Part shown: one piece after another, positions 13,777-21,948 of the stretch
Layout: every line of letters begins with the position of its first letter
Position numbering within the stretch: the stretch's first letter is position 1
NCBI GenBank assembly: GCA_002425245.1
Contig: DILW01000114.1
Location: forward strand, 1 to 27,186
Source of the DNA: Betaproteobacteria bacterium UBA5582
GTDB taxonomy: Bacteria > Pseudomonadota > Gammaproteobacteria > Burkholderiales > Rhodocyclaceae
DNA length: 27,186 bases
Direction of reading: 5' to 3'
Program-made: the position numbers and the translations under genes
Notes under the pieces: generated by a model
Databases searched by the model: none
What the model was told of the DNA's origin: nothing
What the model saw: only the letters and a program-made list of their open reading frames with translations

Positions 13777-14595
13777 ATGAACCACGCCGCCCCCCGCTTG
13801 CGCAGCAAACTCGAATTCGACGGCCCTTTCGGCGCTTTCCTCGGCGACACGCGCATCCGCCTGCTTGAAGCCATCGACGAACACGGCTCCATCTCGCAGG
13901 CAGCAAAAGCCGTGCCGCTGTCGTACAAGGCGGCCTGGGACGCGGTCGATGCGATGAACAACCTGGCCGAGCAGCCACTGGTGCTGCGCTCGACCGGCGG
14001 CAAGCACGGCGGCGGCACCCAGCTGACCGATTACGGACGCAAGGTGATCGCCCTCTACCGCGCCCTGGAGGCCGAATACCAGGCGGCGCTTGATCGCCTG
14101 ACGGCGAGCATGAACGACGGCCAGGCCACCGACTTCCAGCAGTTCAGCCAGCTGTTGAAGCGCATGTCGATGAAGACCAGCGCACGCAACCAGTTTGCCG
14201 GCCGCATCGTCGGCCTGCGCGAGGGGCACGTCGATTACGAGGTGCGCATCAAGCTCGACGACGAGAACGAACTGGTCGCGGTGATCACCGGCGAATCGGC
14301 GGAAAACCTGGGCCTGAGCATCGGCATGGAGATCAACGCGCTGGTCAAATCCTCATCGGTGCTGCTGCTCAATGACCCGGCGGTGAGAACCACCGCCCGC
14401 AACCACCTGTGGGGCGAGATCACCCGAATTCACGAAGGGCCGGTGAATTCCGAAGTCACCCTGGCCATGAAGAACGGCAAATCGGTGTGCGCCGTGGTCA
14501 CCCACGACAGTGTCGAGAAACTCGGCCTCGCCGTCGGCGAACAGGCCTGCGCCGTGTTCAAGGCTTCGTCCGTCATCCTCTGCAAGTACGCCTGA
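13777..14595 (+). CDS. modE: Molybdate-responsive transcriptional regulator ModE
   Basis: 272 residues from ATG at 13777; a GTG four codons upstream is possible. The N-terminal LysR-like winged helix includes LLEAIDEHGSISQAAKAVPLSYKAAWDAVDAMNN and the RSTGGKHGGGTQLTDYG wing. Two C-terminal Mop domains start at TSARNQFAGRI and TTARNHLWGEI and bind molybdate. ModE with bound molybdate is a dimer that represses mod genes and can activate molybdoenzyme genes. It is the first gene of modE-modA-modB-modC, with modA starting 21 bases after its stop. The -10-like TTATAT is very close to the start, so the 5' leader is short. Confidence 0.96.
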   Translation: MNHAAPRLRSKLEFDGPFGAFLGDTRIRLLEAIDEHGSISQAAKAVPLSYKAAWDAVDAMNNLAEQPLVLRSTGGKHGGGTQLTDYGRKVIALYRALEAEYQAALDRLTASMNDGQATDFQQFSQLLKRMSMKTSARNQFAGRIVGLREGHVDYEVRIKLDDENELVAVITGESAENLGLSIGMEINALVKSSSVLLLNDPAVRTTARNHLWGEITRIHEGPVNSEVTLAMKNGKSVCAVVTHDSVEKLGLAVGEQACAVFKASSVILCKYA

Positions 14596-14616
14596 AACCC
14601 CACCAGGAGATCAATC

Positions 14617-15363
14617 ATGAAGCGTTTGTCCGTCCTCCTCGCTGCTCTCTTCGCCGCCGCCGGCCTTCACGCTGGTGAAGTCCAGGTGGCCGTGGCCGCC
14701 AACTTCACCGCCCCGATGCAGCAGATTGTCACCGAATTCGAAAAGGATACCGGGCATGTCGTCAAACTGTCTTTCGGCGCCACCGGCAAGTTCTACGCCC
14801 AGATCGCCAATGGCGCCCCCTTTGAGGTATTTCTCGCCGCCGATGACACCACCCCCGCAAAACTGGAACGGGAAGGACTTGCCGTAGCCGGCAGCCGTTT
14901 CACCTATGCCGTCGGCACCCTGGTTCTGTGGTCGTCAAAACCCAATTTCATCGATGCCAAAGCTGAAGTTCTGAAGTCCGGCCAATTCAACAAATTGTCG
15001 ATTGCCAATCCGAAAACCGCACCCTATGGCGCTGCCGCGGTCGAGACATTGAAGAAACTGAATCTGCTCGAAGCCGTTCAGGCCAAGTTCGTCCAGGGCG
15101 AAAACATCTCCCAGACGCTGCAGTTCGTATCCACCGGCAACGCCGACCTGGGCTTTGTCGCCCTGTCGCAGGTTTTCCAGGACGGCAGGATCACCAGCGG
15201 TTCGGCCTGGATCGTCCCGGCCGACATGCACGAGCCGATCTTTCAGGATGCGCTCATCCTGAAGCGTGGAGAGAACAAACCGGCAGCCAGCGCACTTCAT
15301 GCCTACCTCAAGAGCGACAAGGTGCGCGCCATCATTCGCCGCTTCGGCTACGGCAGTCGCTGA
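14617..15363 (+). CDS. modA: Molybdate-binding periplasmic protein ModA
   Basis: 248 residues. A Sec signal peptide covers about 1-19, with cleavage after LHA. The mature part shows the ModA pattern: VQVAVAANFTAPM at the N-terminus, SFGATGKFYAQIANGAPFEVFLAADD (the oxyanion-binding serine and GATG loop), then IANPKTAPYGAAA and GNADLGFVALSQV. It captures molybdate or tungstate in the periplasm and delivers it to ModBC. AGGAG precedes the ATG. It follows modE by 21 bases and precedes modB by 12, in one operon. Confidence 0.97.
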   Translation: MKRLSVLLAALFAAAGLHAGEVQVAVAANFTAPMQQIVTEFEKDTGHVVKLSFGATGKFYAQIANGAPFEVFLAADDTTPAKLEREGLAVAGSRFTYAVGTLVLWSSKPNFIDAKAEVLKSGQFNKLSIANPKTAPYGAAAVETLKKLNLLEAVQAKFVQGENISQTLQFVSTGNADLGFVALSQVFQDGRITSGSAWIVPADMHEPIFQDALILKRGENKPAASALHAYLKSDKVRAIIRRFGYGSR

Positions 15364-15375
15364 GGCAGGCAAAAC

Positions 15376-16053
15376 ATGCTGACCGAAACCGACCTTCAGG
15401 CCATCTGGCTGACCGTTCGCCTGGCCGCACTCACCACTTTCATCCTGTTCTTCATCGGTACGCCGATTGCTTGGTGGCTGGCGCGCACGCGTTCCTGGTG
15501 GAAAGGGCCCTGTGGGGCAGTTGTCGCTTTGCCGCTGGTGTTGCCGCCTTCGGTGCTCGGTTTCTACCTGCTGCTGGCGATGGGACCGAACGGGCCGGTC
15601 GGCCAGCTGACCCAATCCCTCGGCCTGGGGACGCTGCCATTTACCTTCTGGGGGCTGGTTGTCGCCTCGGTGTTTTACTCGCTGCCGTTCATGGTGCAGC
15701 CGCTGCAGAACGCTTTCGAAGCCATCGGCGAACGACCGCTGGAAGTTGCCGCAACCCTGCGCGCCTCGCCGTTCGACACCTTCTTTTCGGTCGTGCTACC
15801 GCTGGCCAAACCCGGTTTCTTCACCGCCGGCATCCTCAGCTTCGCCCACACCGTCGGTGAGTTCGGGGTAGTGCTGATGATCGGCGGCAATATCCCCGGG
15901 GTGACCCGGGTTGCCTCGGTGCAGATCTACGACCATGTCGAAGCGATGGAGTATGCCGACGCGCACCGCTTGTCGGCGGTCATGCTGGCCTTCTCCTTCG
16001 CGGTGCTGCTGAGCATGTACCTGCGGCGCAACCAGCCACGCAAGGAGGCCTGA
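15376..16053 (+). CDS. modB: Molybdate ABC transporter permease ModB
   Basis: 225 residues with about five hydrophobic segments (near 12-36, 48-70, 90-112, 146-172 and 200-216). The cytoplasmic EAA loop is visible at about 115-147, containing AIGERPLEVAATLRASPFDT and LPLAKPG, where ModC docks. It forms the homodimeric channel of the molybdate importer in the inner membrane. It sits between modA and modC; modC starts one base after its stop. Confidence 0.97.
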   Translation: MLTETDLQAIWLTVRLAALTTFILFFIGTPIAWWLARTRSWWKGPCGAVVALPLVLPPSVLGFYLLLAMGPNGPVGQLTQSLGLGTLPFTFWGLVVASVFYSLPFMVQPLQNAFEAIGERPLEVAATLRASPFDTFFSVVLPLAKPGFFTAGILSFAHTVGEFGVVLMIGGNIPGVTRVASVQIYDHVEAMEYADAHRLSAVMLAFSFAVLLSMYLRRNQPRKEA

Positions 16054-16054
16054 G

Positions 16055-17125
16055 ATGGAATCTGTCGAAGCACGTTTCAAGCTGGACTGGCCCGGATTTG
16101 CCCTGGATTTCGACCTCAAGTTGCCAGGGCGCGGCGTGACCGCGCTGTTCGGCCATTCCGGTTCAGGCAAGACGACCTTGCTGCGTTGCATTGCCGGTCT
16201 GGAAAGGCCGGCTCAGGGACGTTTTGTGTTCAAGGGCAGCATCTGGCAGGACGGCAACACCTGGCTGCCCACGCACCAGCGGCCGATCGGCTATGTCTTC
16301 CAGGAGGCCAGCCTGTTCCCGCACCTGTCCGTGCTCGACAACCTGCGCTACGGCCAGAAACGCAGCGGCGGCGCCAACCGGGTGAGCCTGGACACGGCCA
16401 TCGAACTGCTCGGCATCGGCCATCTGCTCGAACGCAAGCCGGACAGCCTCTCCGGCGGTGAGCGCCAGCGCGTCGGCATCGCCCGGGCGCTCGCCGTCGG
16501 CCCGGAAATCCTGCTGATGGACGAACCGCTGGCAGCGCTCGACTTGAAGCGCAAGCAGGAAATCCTGCCTTACCTCGAACGCCTGCACGACGAACTCGAC
16601 ATTCCGGTCATTTACGTCAGCCATTCTCCCGACGAAGTCGCCCGCCTGGCCGACCACATCGTCGCCATGGACGGCGGGCGCGTGGTCGCCCACGGACCGC
16701 TCGGCGAAACCCTGGCCCGCCTCGACCTGCCCATCCGCCTCGGCGAGGACGCCGGCGTGGTGCTCGACGCGACGATTGGCGAGATCGATGCGCAATGGCA
16801 TCTGGCGCGCGTCGACTTTCCCGGCGGCAGCCTGTGGACCCGCGACCACGAGCTGCCGGTCGGGCGCAAGGTCCGGGTGCGCGTGCTCGCCCGCGATGTC
16901 AGCCTGACCCTCGACGACCCCGGCCGCAGCAGCATCCAGAACGTCCATCCGGCGGTGGTCGAGGCCGTCGCCGACGACGATCACCCGGCCAACCGCCTGG
17001 TCCGCGTCACCCTCGGCGAAAGCCGCTTGCTGTCGCGCCTGACGCGGCGCGCGGTCGATCAACTGGGCATCGTTCCCGGCCTGCCGGTGCGCGTGCAAGT
17101 CAAATCCGTGGCCCTGATGGAGTGA
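16055..17125 (+). CDS. modC: Molybdate ABC transporter ATP-binding protein ModC
   Basis: 356 residues, the standard length. Walker A is GHSGSGKT at 33-40, Q-loop Q83 lies in VFQEASLFPH, the signature LSGGERQ is at 132-138, Walker B ILLMDEP at 152-158 and the switch His is H190. The C-terminal part from about 290 is a Mop/TOBE domain that senses molybdate and can inhibit the transporter. It energises ModAB import. AAGGAGG precedes the start, inside the modB end. The ATG of a truncated modD-like frame begins two bases past the modC stop. Confidence 0.97.
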   Translation: MESVEARFKLDWPGFALDFDLKLPGRGVTALFGHSGSGKTTLLRCIAGLERPAQGRFVFKGSIWQDGNTWLPTHQRPIGYVFQEASLFPHLSVLDNLRYGQKRSGGANRVSLDTAIELLGIGHLLERKPDSLSGGERQRVGIARALAVGPEILLMDEPLAALDLKRKQEILPYLERLHDELDIPVIYVSHSPDEVARLADHIVAMDGGRVVAHGPLGETLARLDLPIRLGEDAGVVLDATIGEIDAQWHLARVDFPGGSLWTRDHELPVGRKVRVRVLARDVSLTLDDPGRSSIQNVHPAVVEAVADDDHPANRLVRVTLGESRLLSRLTRRAVDQLGIVPGLPVRVQVKSVALME

Positions 17126-17127
17126 TC

Positions 17128-17202
17128 ATGAACCCCTACCCCCTGCCCGAGCACGAACTTGAGCGCCTGCTCGGCGAGGATGTACCGGCTGGCGCCGACT
17201 AG
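17128..17202 (+). pseudogene. N-terminal remnant of modD-like (NadC-family) gene
   Basis: Two bases after the modC stop an ATG opens a 24-codon frame ending in TAG at 17200-17202. Its product, with PLPEHELERLLGEDVPAGAD, matches the first helix of ModD/NadC-type phosphoribosyltransferase-like proteins, where a D-x-L-L-x-E-D-x-P-x-G-D pattern is usual. ModD is often the last gene of mod operons. The rest of the roughly 280-residue protein is absent: the frame stops and the convergent HxlR gene overlaps its end by four bases. This suggests a deletion or replacement joined the mod operon to the ytfH-qorB pair. A 24-residue peptide with its own function cannot be excluded. Confidence 0.6.
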
Positions 17203-17606
17203 CCGCCGCTCTCCCGGCGGACGCGCGCCGCCATGATTTCCGGCAGCTTGAATTCGATCCAGTCGGCCAGCGCCTCGACCTTCTGCGCCAGTTCCTCGCC
17301 CAGCGGCGTCAGGCTGTACTCGACGTGCGGCGGCACCACCGGATGCGCGATGCGCGCGACGAAACCGTCGGCCTCCAGCCACTGCAGGGTTTGCGCCAGC
17401 ATCTTCTCGCTGATCCCGCCGACCTTGCGGCGCAGATCGCTGAAACGCTGCGTGCCGTCGCGCAAGGCCACCAGCAACAGGACGCCCCAGCGGCTGGTGA
17501 CGTGCTTGAGCACTTCGCGCGACGGACACTGTTCAGCGAAAACGTTGCCGCGCCGCATCAGTTCGGCCAGCGTGGCGGGCGGCTCGGGGGAAATCCGGTC
17601 GTTCAT
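17199..17606 (-). CDS. ytfH: HxlR family regulator, QorR/YtfH-like
   Basis: 135 residues from ATG at 17606, with AAGGTAAG upstream. The winged helix carries EQCPSREVLKHVTSRWGVLLLVALRDGTQRFSDLRRKVGGISEKMLAQTL, a very close match to E. coli YtfH (QorR), including the conserved single Cys in EQCPS that suits redox or electrophile sensing. The gene is divergent from qorB with a clear operator between them, the same layout as ytfH-ytfG in enterobacteria. It likely represses qorB and itself until quinones or other electrophiles modify it. Longer upstream frames run through the operator and are not coding. Confidence 0.92.
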   Translation of the reverse strand: MNDRISPEPPATLAELMRRGNVFAEQCPSREVLKHVTSRWGVLLLVALRDGTQRFSDLRRKVGGISEKMLAQTLQWLEADGFVARIAHPVVPPHVEYSLTPLGEELAQKVEALADWIEFKLPEIMAARVRRESGG

Positions 17607-17610
17607 TGGG

Positions 17611-17647
17611 TACTTACCTTTTCGTGCGTACTTACTATTCGTAAGTA
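17611..17647. promoter_or_regulatory. HxlR/QorR operator: inverted repeat plus extra half-site
   Basis: TACTTAC-TATTC-GTAAGTA (17629-17647) is a perfect 7-bp inverted repeat with a 5-base spacer. A third identical TACTTAC lies at 17611-17617, exactly 18 bases before the first arm. The cluster lies between the divergent regulator and qorB starts, so binding would affect both promoters. Confidence 0.75.
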
Positions 17648-17696
17648 TAAACATTATCCTGCGCTTCCCCATCACGAAATGAAGAAAGGAAGTCCC

Positions 17697-18554
17697 ATGA
17701 TCGTCGTCACCGGTGCTACCGGCCAACTCGGCCAACTCGTCATCGAGCACCTGCTCAAGCGCGTTCCCGCCAGCGAAATCGCCGCTGCAGTGCGCAATCC
17801 GGATAAAGCCGGCGCCCTGGCGGCGCGCGGCGTCAGCCTGCGCCACGCCGATTACGACCGGCCGGAAACGCTGGCCCGCTGCTTCGCTGCCGGCGACAAG
17901 GTGCTACTGATCTCGTCCAACGAAATCGGCCAGCGCCTGCCCCAGCACCAGGCGGTGATCGACGCTGCCCGCCGCGCCGATGTCGGCCTGCTCGCCTATA
18001 CCAGCCTGCTCCACGCCGACACCTCGCCGCTGCCCCTGGCCGCCGAACACAAGGCGACCGAGGCTGCGCTGCGGGCTTCCGGACTGCCGGTCACGGTGCT
18101 GCGCAACGGCTGGTATACCGAGAACTATCTGGCCGGCATCGACGCCATCCTCGCCCACGGCGCCGTGCTCGGTTGTGCCGGCGACGGGCGCATCGCCTCG
18201 GCCGCACGCAACGACTACGCCGAAGCCGCGGCCGTGGTGATGAGCGGCAGCGGCCACGCCGGCCAGACCTATGAACTGGCCGGCGACCAGGCTTACACGC
18301 TGGCCGGACTGGCCGCCGAGATCGCCGCCCAGGCAGGCAAGCCGATTGCCTTCCACAACCTGCCGCAAGCCGAATACCGGGCCGTGCTGCTCCAGGCCGG
18401 CCTGCCCGAGGGACTGGCCGACCTGCTCGCCGAATCCGACACCGGCGCGGCTCAGGGCGGCTTGTTCGACGACAGCCGGCAACTGGGCAAGCTGATCGGC
18501 CGGGCGACCACACCCCTGGCCGAGTCGGTGCACGCAGCCCTGACCAAAAGCTGA
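17697..18554 (+). CDS. qorB: NAD(P)H:quinone oxidoreductase QorB (YtfG)
   Basis: 285 residues against 286 in E. coli QorB. The NmrA-type Rossmann motif MIVVTGATGQLGQLVIEHLL opens the protein. Further conserved segments are LLISSNEIGQRLPQHQAVI, AYTSLLHADTSPLPLA, LRNGWYTENYL and the C-terminal LAESDTGAAQGGLFDDSRQL. It reduces quinones with NADPH and helps avoid redox cycling. The ATG has AAGGA upstream. Divergent transcription from the HxlR gene with a shared operator gives its likely control. Confidence 0.94.
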   Translation: MIVVTGATGQLGQLVIEHLLKRVPASEIAAAVRNPDKAGALAARGVSLRHADYDRPETLARCFAAGDKVLLISSNEIGQRLPQHQAVIDAARRADVGLLAYTSLLHADTSPLPLAAEHKATEAALRASGLPVTVLRNGWYTENYLAGIDAILAHGAVLGCAGDGRIASAARNDYAEAAAVVMSGSGHAGQTYELAGDQAYTLAGLAAEIAAQAGKPIAFHNLPQAEYRAVLLQAGLPEGLADLLAESDTGAAQGGLFDDSRQLGKLIGRATTPLAESVHAALTKS

Positions 18555-18614
18555 TCCGGCGCCGGGTGCGAAACTTGCGTGTAGGACTGATTTCCTGTCA
18601 GGTTCACGACACCC

Positions 18615-19007
18615 ATGAAAATCGCCATCGCCACCCGGAATTTCAATGAAGTCAGCGGCCACGCCGGCCAGTGCCGGCAGTGGCTGCTCTACGACCTGTC
18701 GCAGCACCGCTCCAGCCAGTTGCTGCCGGCCCCGCGCCTGGTCGACCTGGCCAAGGACGAAGTCCTGCACGTGTTCACCGATGAGCGGCCGCACCCGCTG
18801 GACGGCATCGACATCGCCGTCGTCGCCAGCGCCGGCGACGGCTTCATCCGCCACATGAAGCTGCGCGGCTGCGAGGTTCTGGTCACCGGCGAGACCGACC
18901 CGGCGGTGGCGATCACCCGCATCCTGGCCGGCGAAGCGCTGTCCGACCCGCGCTTCGACATCAGCACTTCGCTGTGCAAGTTGCGCGACCTGTTCTCGCG
19001 CTTCTGA
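18615..19007 (+). CDS. NifX/NifB-type iron-molybdenum cofactor domain protein
   Basis: 130 residues and a single domain of the NifX/NafY/NifB C-terminal type. It starts MKIAIATRNFNEVSGHAGQCRQWLLYDL, contains HPLDGIDIAVVASAGDGF and GCEVLVTGETDPAVAITRILAGE, and ends with a short basic tail. Members bind iron-molybdenum cofactor or its iron-sulphur precursors during nitrogenase assembly, but stand-alone copies also occur outside nif clusters and their roles are unclear. Here it follows qorB by 60 bases and lies 1.5 kb from modABC, so a link to molybdenum handling is plausible. No other nif genes are in the window. It is convergent with the SIMPL gene, with one base between stops. Confidence 0.85.
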   Translation: MKIAIATRNFNEVSGHAGQCRQWLLYDLSQHRSSQLLPAPRLVDLAKDEVLHVFTDERPHPLDGIDIAVVASAGDGFIRHMKLRGCEVLVTGETDPAVAITRILAGEALSDPRFDISTSLCKLRDLFSRF

Positions 19008-19008
19008 A

Positions 19009-19680
19009 TCAGTCGAGCAGTTCGATCTGGCCGCTGACGGTGGTCGTCAACTGGCTTTCCCCGGCTTCCAGCGGCGCCGGCATGGCTTCGGCCATCATCG
19101 CCTTGGCGGCGCGGAAAACCGGCACCGGCGGCGCCTCGCCCTGTTGCGAAACCGCCAGCTGCTTGATCTTCCAGGGCTTGCCGAGTGCGCCGGCAACGAG
19201 TTCGGCGCGGTGCTTGAAGGCCTTGATCGCGTCGCGCGTCGCTTCATCCTCGACCTGGCGACGGGTTTCCGGTGACGGCATCTGGCTGACCTGGCCGACC
19301 GCCAGCCGGCGCTGCTGCAATTCGCCGAGCAACTGGGAAACAGAACCGTGATCACGCGATTCGAGAATCAGCTCGCTGCGCATGCGCCAGCTTTCAATTT
19401 TCTGGTCGCGACCATAGATCGGGTAGGTGGACTGATTGCCCGACTTCACCGAAACCCCCGCCTTGCCGCGAGCCAGTTGCAGGCCGGCGGCAATCTCCTG
19501 ATTGACGCGGCGGGACAGTTCGGCCGGGTTACGCCCTTCCGCTTCCGCATAGACGACTGCACGCACCAGGTCGTTCACCGCCGGCCGTGAGGCCTCGGCA
19601 GAAAGATCAACGGTGGCGCCCGCGTGGGCCAGCGAGCTCAGCAAAACCCCGGTAAAAAAAATTGCATGACGCGTTTTCAA
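19009..19680 (-). CDS. Periplasmic SIMPL (DUF541) domain protein
   Basis: 223 residues from TTG at 19680, which has GGAG nine bases upstream. A signal peptide (about 1-20, ending SLAHA) is followed by the SIMPL fold: ATVDLSAEASRPAVNDLVRAVVYAEAEG, then YPIYGRDQKIESWRMRSELILES in the middle, and a late EDEATRDAIKAFKHRAELVAGALG helix. The family is periplasmic or surface-exposed, tends to form large oligomers, and has been linked to oxidative stress tolerance in enterobacterial YggE. No partner genes are evident. Confidence 0.85.
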   Translation of the reverse strand: MKTRHAIFFTGVLLSSLAHAGATVDLSAEASRPAVNDLVRAVVYAEAEGRNPAELSRRVNQEIAAGLQLARGKAGVSVKSGNQSTYPIYGRDQKIESWRMRSELILESRDHGSVSQLLGELQQRRLAVGQVSQMPSPETRRQVEDEATRDAIKAFKHRAELVAGALGKPWKIKQLAVSQQGEAPPVPVFRAAKAMMAEAMPAPLEAGESQLTTTVSGQIELLD

Positions 19681-19828
19681 GGCGAATCACTCCAGGCAGA
19701 AATGGGTATATATTACGGACGCCGCTGTCGCACACCAGCGACAAAAAGCAAAAATTTGTCATTTATTACACAAACGGAAACACTTTTTTCTTGTCTACGG
19801 GTGTGCTCACGATAATACTCCTCGCGCC

Positions 19829-20791
19829 ATGACCAACGTGCTTCAACTCGACCGCATGCCAGACCAGGATGACCCGCCGCAGGAAGGGACCCGCCGCATC
19901 ATTGCCGGCGAGGAGCGCGTTTTTTACGACGGCTACTGGATCAAGGCCTACAAGGTGCCGGCCGATACGCTGGAGGCGAAAAAGCGGCTGATCGACGCCC
20001 TGACCCGGCGCCTGTTCAACCACACCGAGCACGGCCTGAACATCCCCGGCACCCGACTGGCCGAAGCACGCGTCACTTTCGAGGCTGAAACCGACCCCGC
20101 CCGCCGTCGGGTCAAGGGTGCCATGCTGGCCGGTGCGCTGTTCAACCGTGCCGCCGACATCTTCCGCAAACTGGTCGAACTGCAGGCCTGCGGCATCGAA
20201 ATCCTCAGCGACAACCCGCTCATGCGCGAGTGCGGCCGCTGCCTGCTGGAAGCCATGGAACTGGGCCGCAACGTCCTCCACCGCAGTGGCGAGGAAGGCA
20301 TCGACGAACTCTGGGGCGAGCCTTTCCGCGCCTTCTCGATCCCTCTGGAAGACTTCTACGAGAGCCGTTACATCAAGATCGGCCAGACCATGCGCGACAT
20401 CGACCTGATCGCCCGCTGCATGATCCACAACCTGGCCTCGCTACCGGCCTTTGTCGGCGCCGATTCGGCGATCAACGACCTGGCCACCGCCGCCAAGATC
20501 AAGACCGAAACCCTGCGTACCGACCCGGATATTTTCGATGTCTGGGCAATCATGGTCACCGCCGGCGAACGCCTGGACAATCTGGCGCCACACCCGGTGG
20601 CCGACGATGGCCGCAACGTCCGGCACGACACCGCCGTGGGCCTGCAGTTGTTCCGCCAGGGCCGCGACCTGATTTTCTATATCACCCGGGCACGTACGCC
20701 GATGCCCAAGAGCACCCGCGAATTCATCTCGCGTTGCGAAATCTACCGCGAAACCGGGCACGCCCCGCTGACCTTCTTCCGTCAGGATTGA
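19829..20791 (+). CDS. Unrecognised 320-residue soluble protein
   Basis: I do not recognise this family. The protein is acidic to neutral, without signal peptide or membrane segments. The first 20 residues look disordered, followed by GEERVFYDGYWIKAYKVPADTLEAKK and a helix-rich body. Conserved-looking features are Cys residues in QACGIE and RECGRCLLEA, an IKIGQTMRDIDLIARCM segment, and a C-terminal TPMPKSTREFISRCEIYRETGH stretch. Coding-frame composition is strongly typical of the genome, so it is a real gene. A GATAAT (19811-19816) just upstream may be its -10. It ends seven bases from the convergent GGDEF gene. A regulatory or signalling role is only a guess from that neighbour. Confidence 0.8.
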   Translation: MTNVLQLDRMPDQDDPPQEGTRRIIAGEERVFYDGYWIKAYKVPADTLEAKKRLIDALTRRLFNHTEHGLNIPGTRLAEARVTFEAETDPARRRVKGAMLAGALFNRAADIFRKLVELQACGIEILSDNPLMRECGRCLLEAMELGRNVLHRSGEEGIDELWGEPFRAFSIPLEDFYESRYIKIGQTMRDIDLIARCMIHNLASLPAFVGADSAINDLATAAKIKTETLRTDPDIFDVWAIMVTAGERLDNLAPHPVADDGRNVRHDTAVGLQLFRQGRDLIFYITRARTPMPKSTREFISRCEIYRETGHAPLTFFRQD

Positions 20792-20798
20792 GGCCGGC

Positions 20799-21737
20799 TC
20801 AGTTGGCCTCGTGCCGGTTGCGTCCGGATTCCTTGGCCCGATAGAGGAGTTCATCGGCCGCCCGGAACACCAGGTTAACCGGACCGCCAGCCTGCGCGAT
20901 ACAGGCGGCGCCGACCGAAACCGTCACCTTGCCCCAGTTGGCGTTCCAGTCATGGGGAATGTTCAGCGCGGCAACCGACTCGACCACCGCCAGCGCCACC
21001 CCGACATGCACGCCCGGCGCCGCCTCGGGCAGGACCATGGTGAATTCCTCGCCACCGTAACGCGCGGCGAAGGCACCAGGCACCATCTGGTCCCGATTGA
21101 CCTGTTCGGCCACCTGATCGATGCAGGTAGCGACGGCGCACAGGCATTCGTCGCCGGCCTGGTGCCCGTAGTGGTCGTTGTATTTCTTGAAGTTATCGAC
21201 GTCGATCATCAGCAGGCTGAAAGAGCTGCCATGCTGGATAGCGAGCTCCCACAGATGATCGATGCGCAAGTCCATGGCCCGCCGGTTGAGCAGGCCGGTG
21301 AGACCGTCGCGGTTGGCCTGGTCCTGCAGCTTGCCGTTGGCTTGAGCCAGACGTGAGCGCAGTGCGGCGATGCGGCTCATCGCCTTCATCTTCGCCTGCA
21401 ACACGCCTTCCGGCGAACTCTTGGAAATGAAATCGTCGCCGCCGGCTTCGATCGCGGTCACCAGATTGGTGTCGCTGTCGGTTGCCGTGACGAAAATGAT
21501 CGGCGTCCAGGCCCAGGGTTCGTTGCCTTCCAGCGCACGGATCCGGGTGGTCGTTTCGAAACCGTTCATGCCCGGCATTTCGATGTCCATCAGCACCAGA
21601 TCGAAGCGTTCAGCCTGGAACAGATCAATTGCGGTCTGGCCGTTGATGGCGTGTCTGACCTCGTGTCCGTAGGACTCCAGGCGTGCGGTCGTAACCATCG
21701 CGATGGCGCGCGAGTCATCGACCAGAAGTATCTTCAT
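20799..21737 (-). CDS. Response regulator with GGDEF domain (diguanylate cyclase)
   Basis: 312 residues. The receiver domain spans about 1-120: acidic pair D7 D8, phosphoacceptor D51 (LVLMDIEMPGMNG), T84 and K106. A short coiled linker leads to the GGDEF domain, with DGLTGLLNRRAMD (144-156), DVDNFKKYNDHYGHQAGD and the active-site loop RYGGEEF, with GGEEF at 228-232, so cyclase activity to make cyclic-di-GMP is likely. The usual inhibitory RxxD just before the loop is not present (the residues read PGAFAARYGG), so product inhibition at that site is unlikely. No kinase partner sits beside it. The ATG has no clear ribosome site. Confidence 0.95.
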   Translation of the reverse strand: MKILLVDDSRAIAMVTTARLESYGHEVRHAINGQTAIDLFQAERFDLVLMDIEMPGMNGFETTTRIRALEGNEPWAWTPIIFVTATDSDTNLVTAIEAGGDDFISKSSPEGVLQAKMKAMSRIAALRSRLAQANGKLQDQANRDGLTGLLNRRAMDLRIDHLWELAIQHGSSFSLLMIDVDNFKKYNDHYGHQAGDECLCAVATCIDQVAEQVNRDQMVPGAFAARYGGEEFTMVLPEAAPGVHVGVALAVVESVAALNIPHDWNANWGKVTVSVGAACIAQAGGPVNLVFRAADELLYRAKESGRNRHEAN

Positions 21738-21948
21738 CGGGAGAAACCGTTAAGTCAAACAGCCGTTAGGATACCCCTTCAACACCTTTCGGCATAGAGC
21801 AAACGTCATGGACGCAGCACATGGCTTCGGAAAGCGCTGGCAGCGAAACGCAATACACCGCACTCACCGTCATTATCCGGTAACACAAGTGCAACAAAAT
21901 GAGCCGCTTGGAGCCTATACTTCATAAACCGCCTCCGGATTGCGCGCC

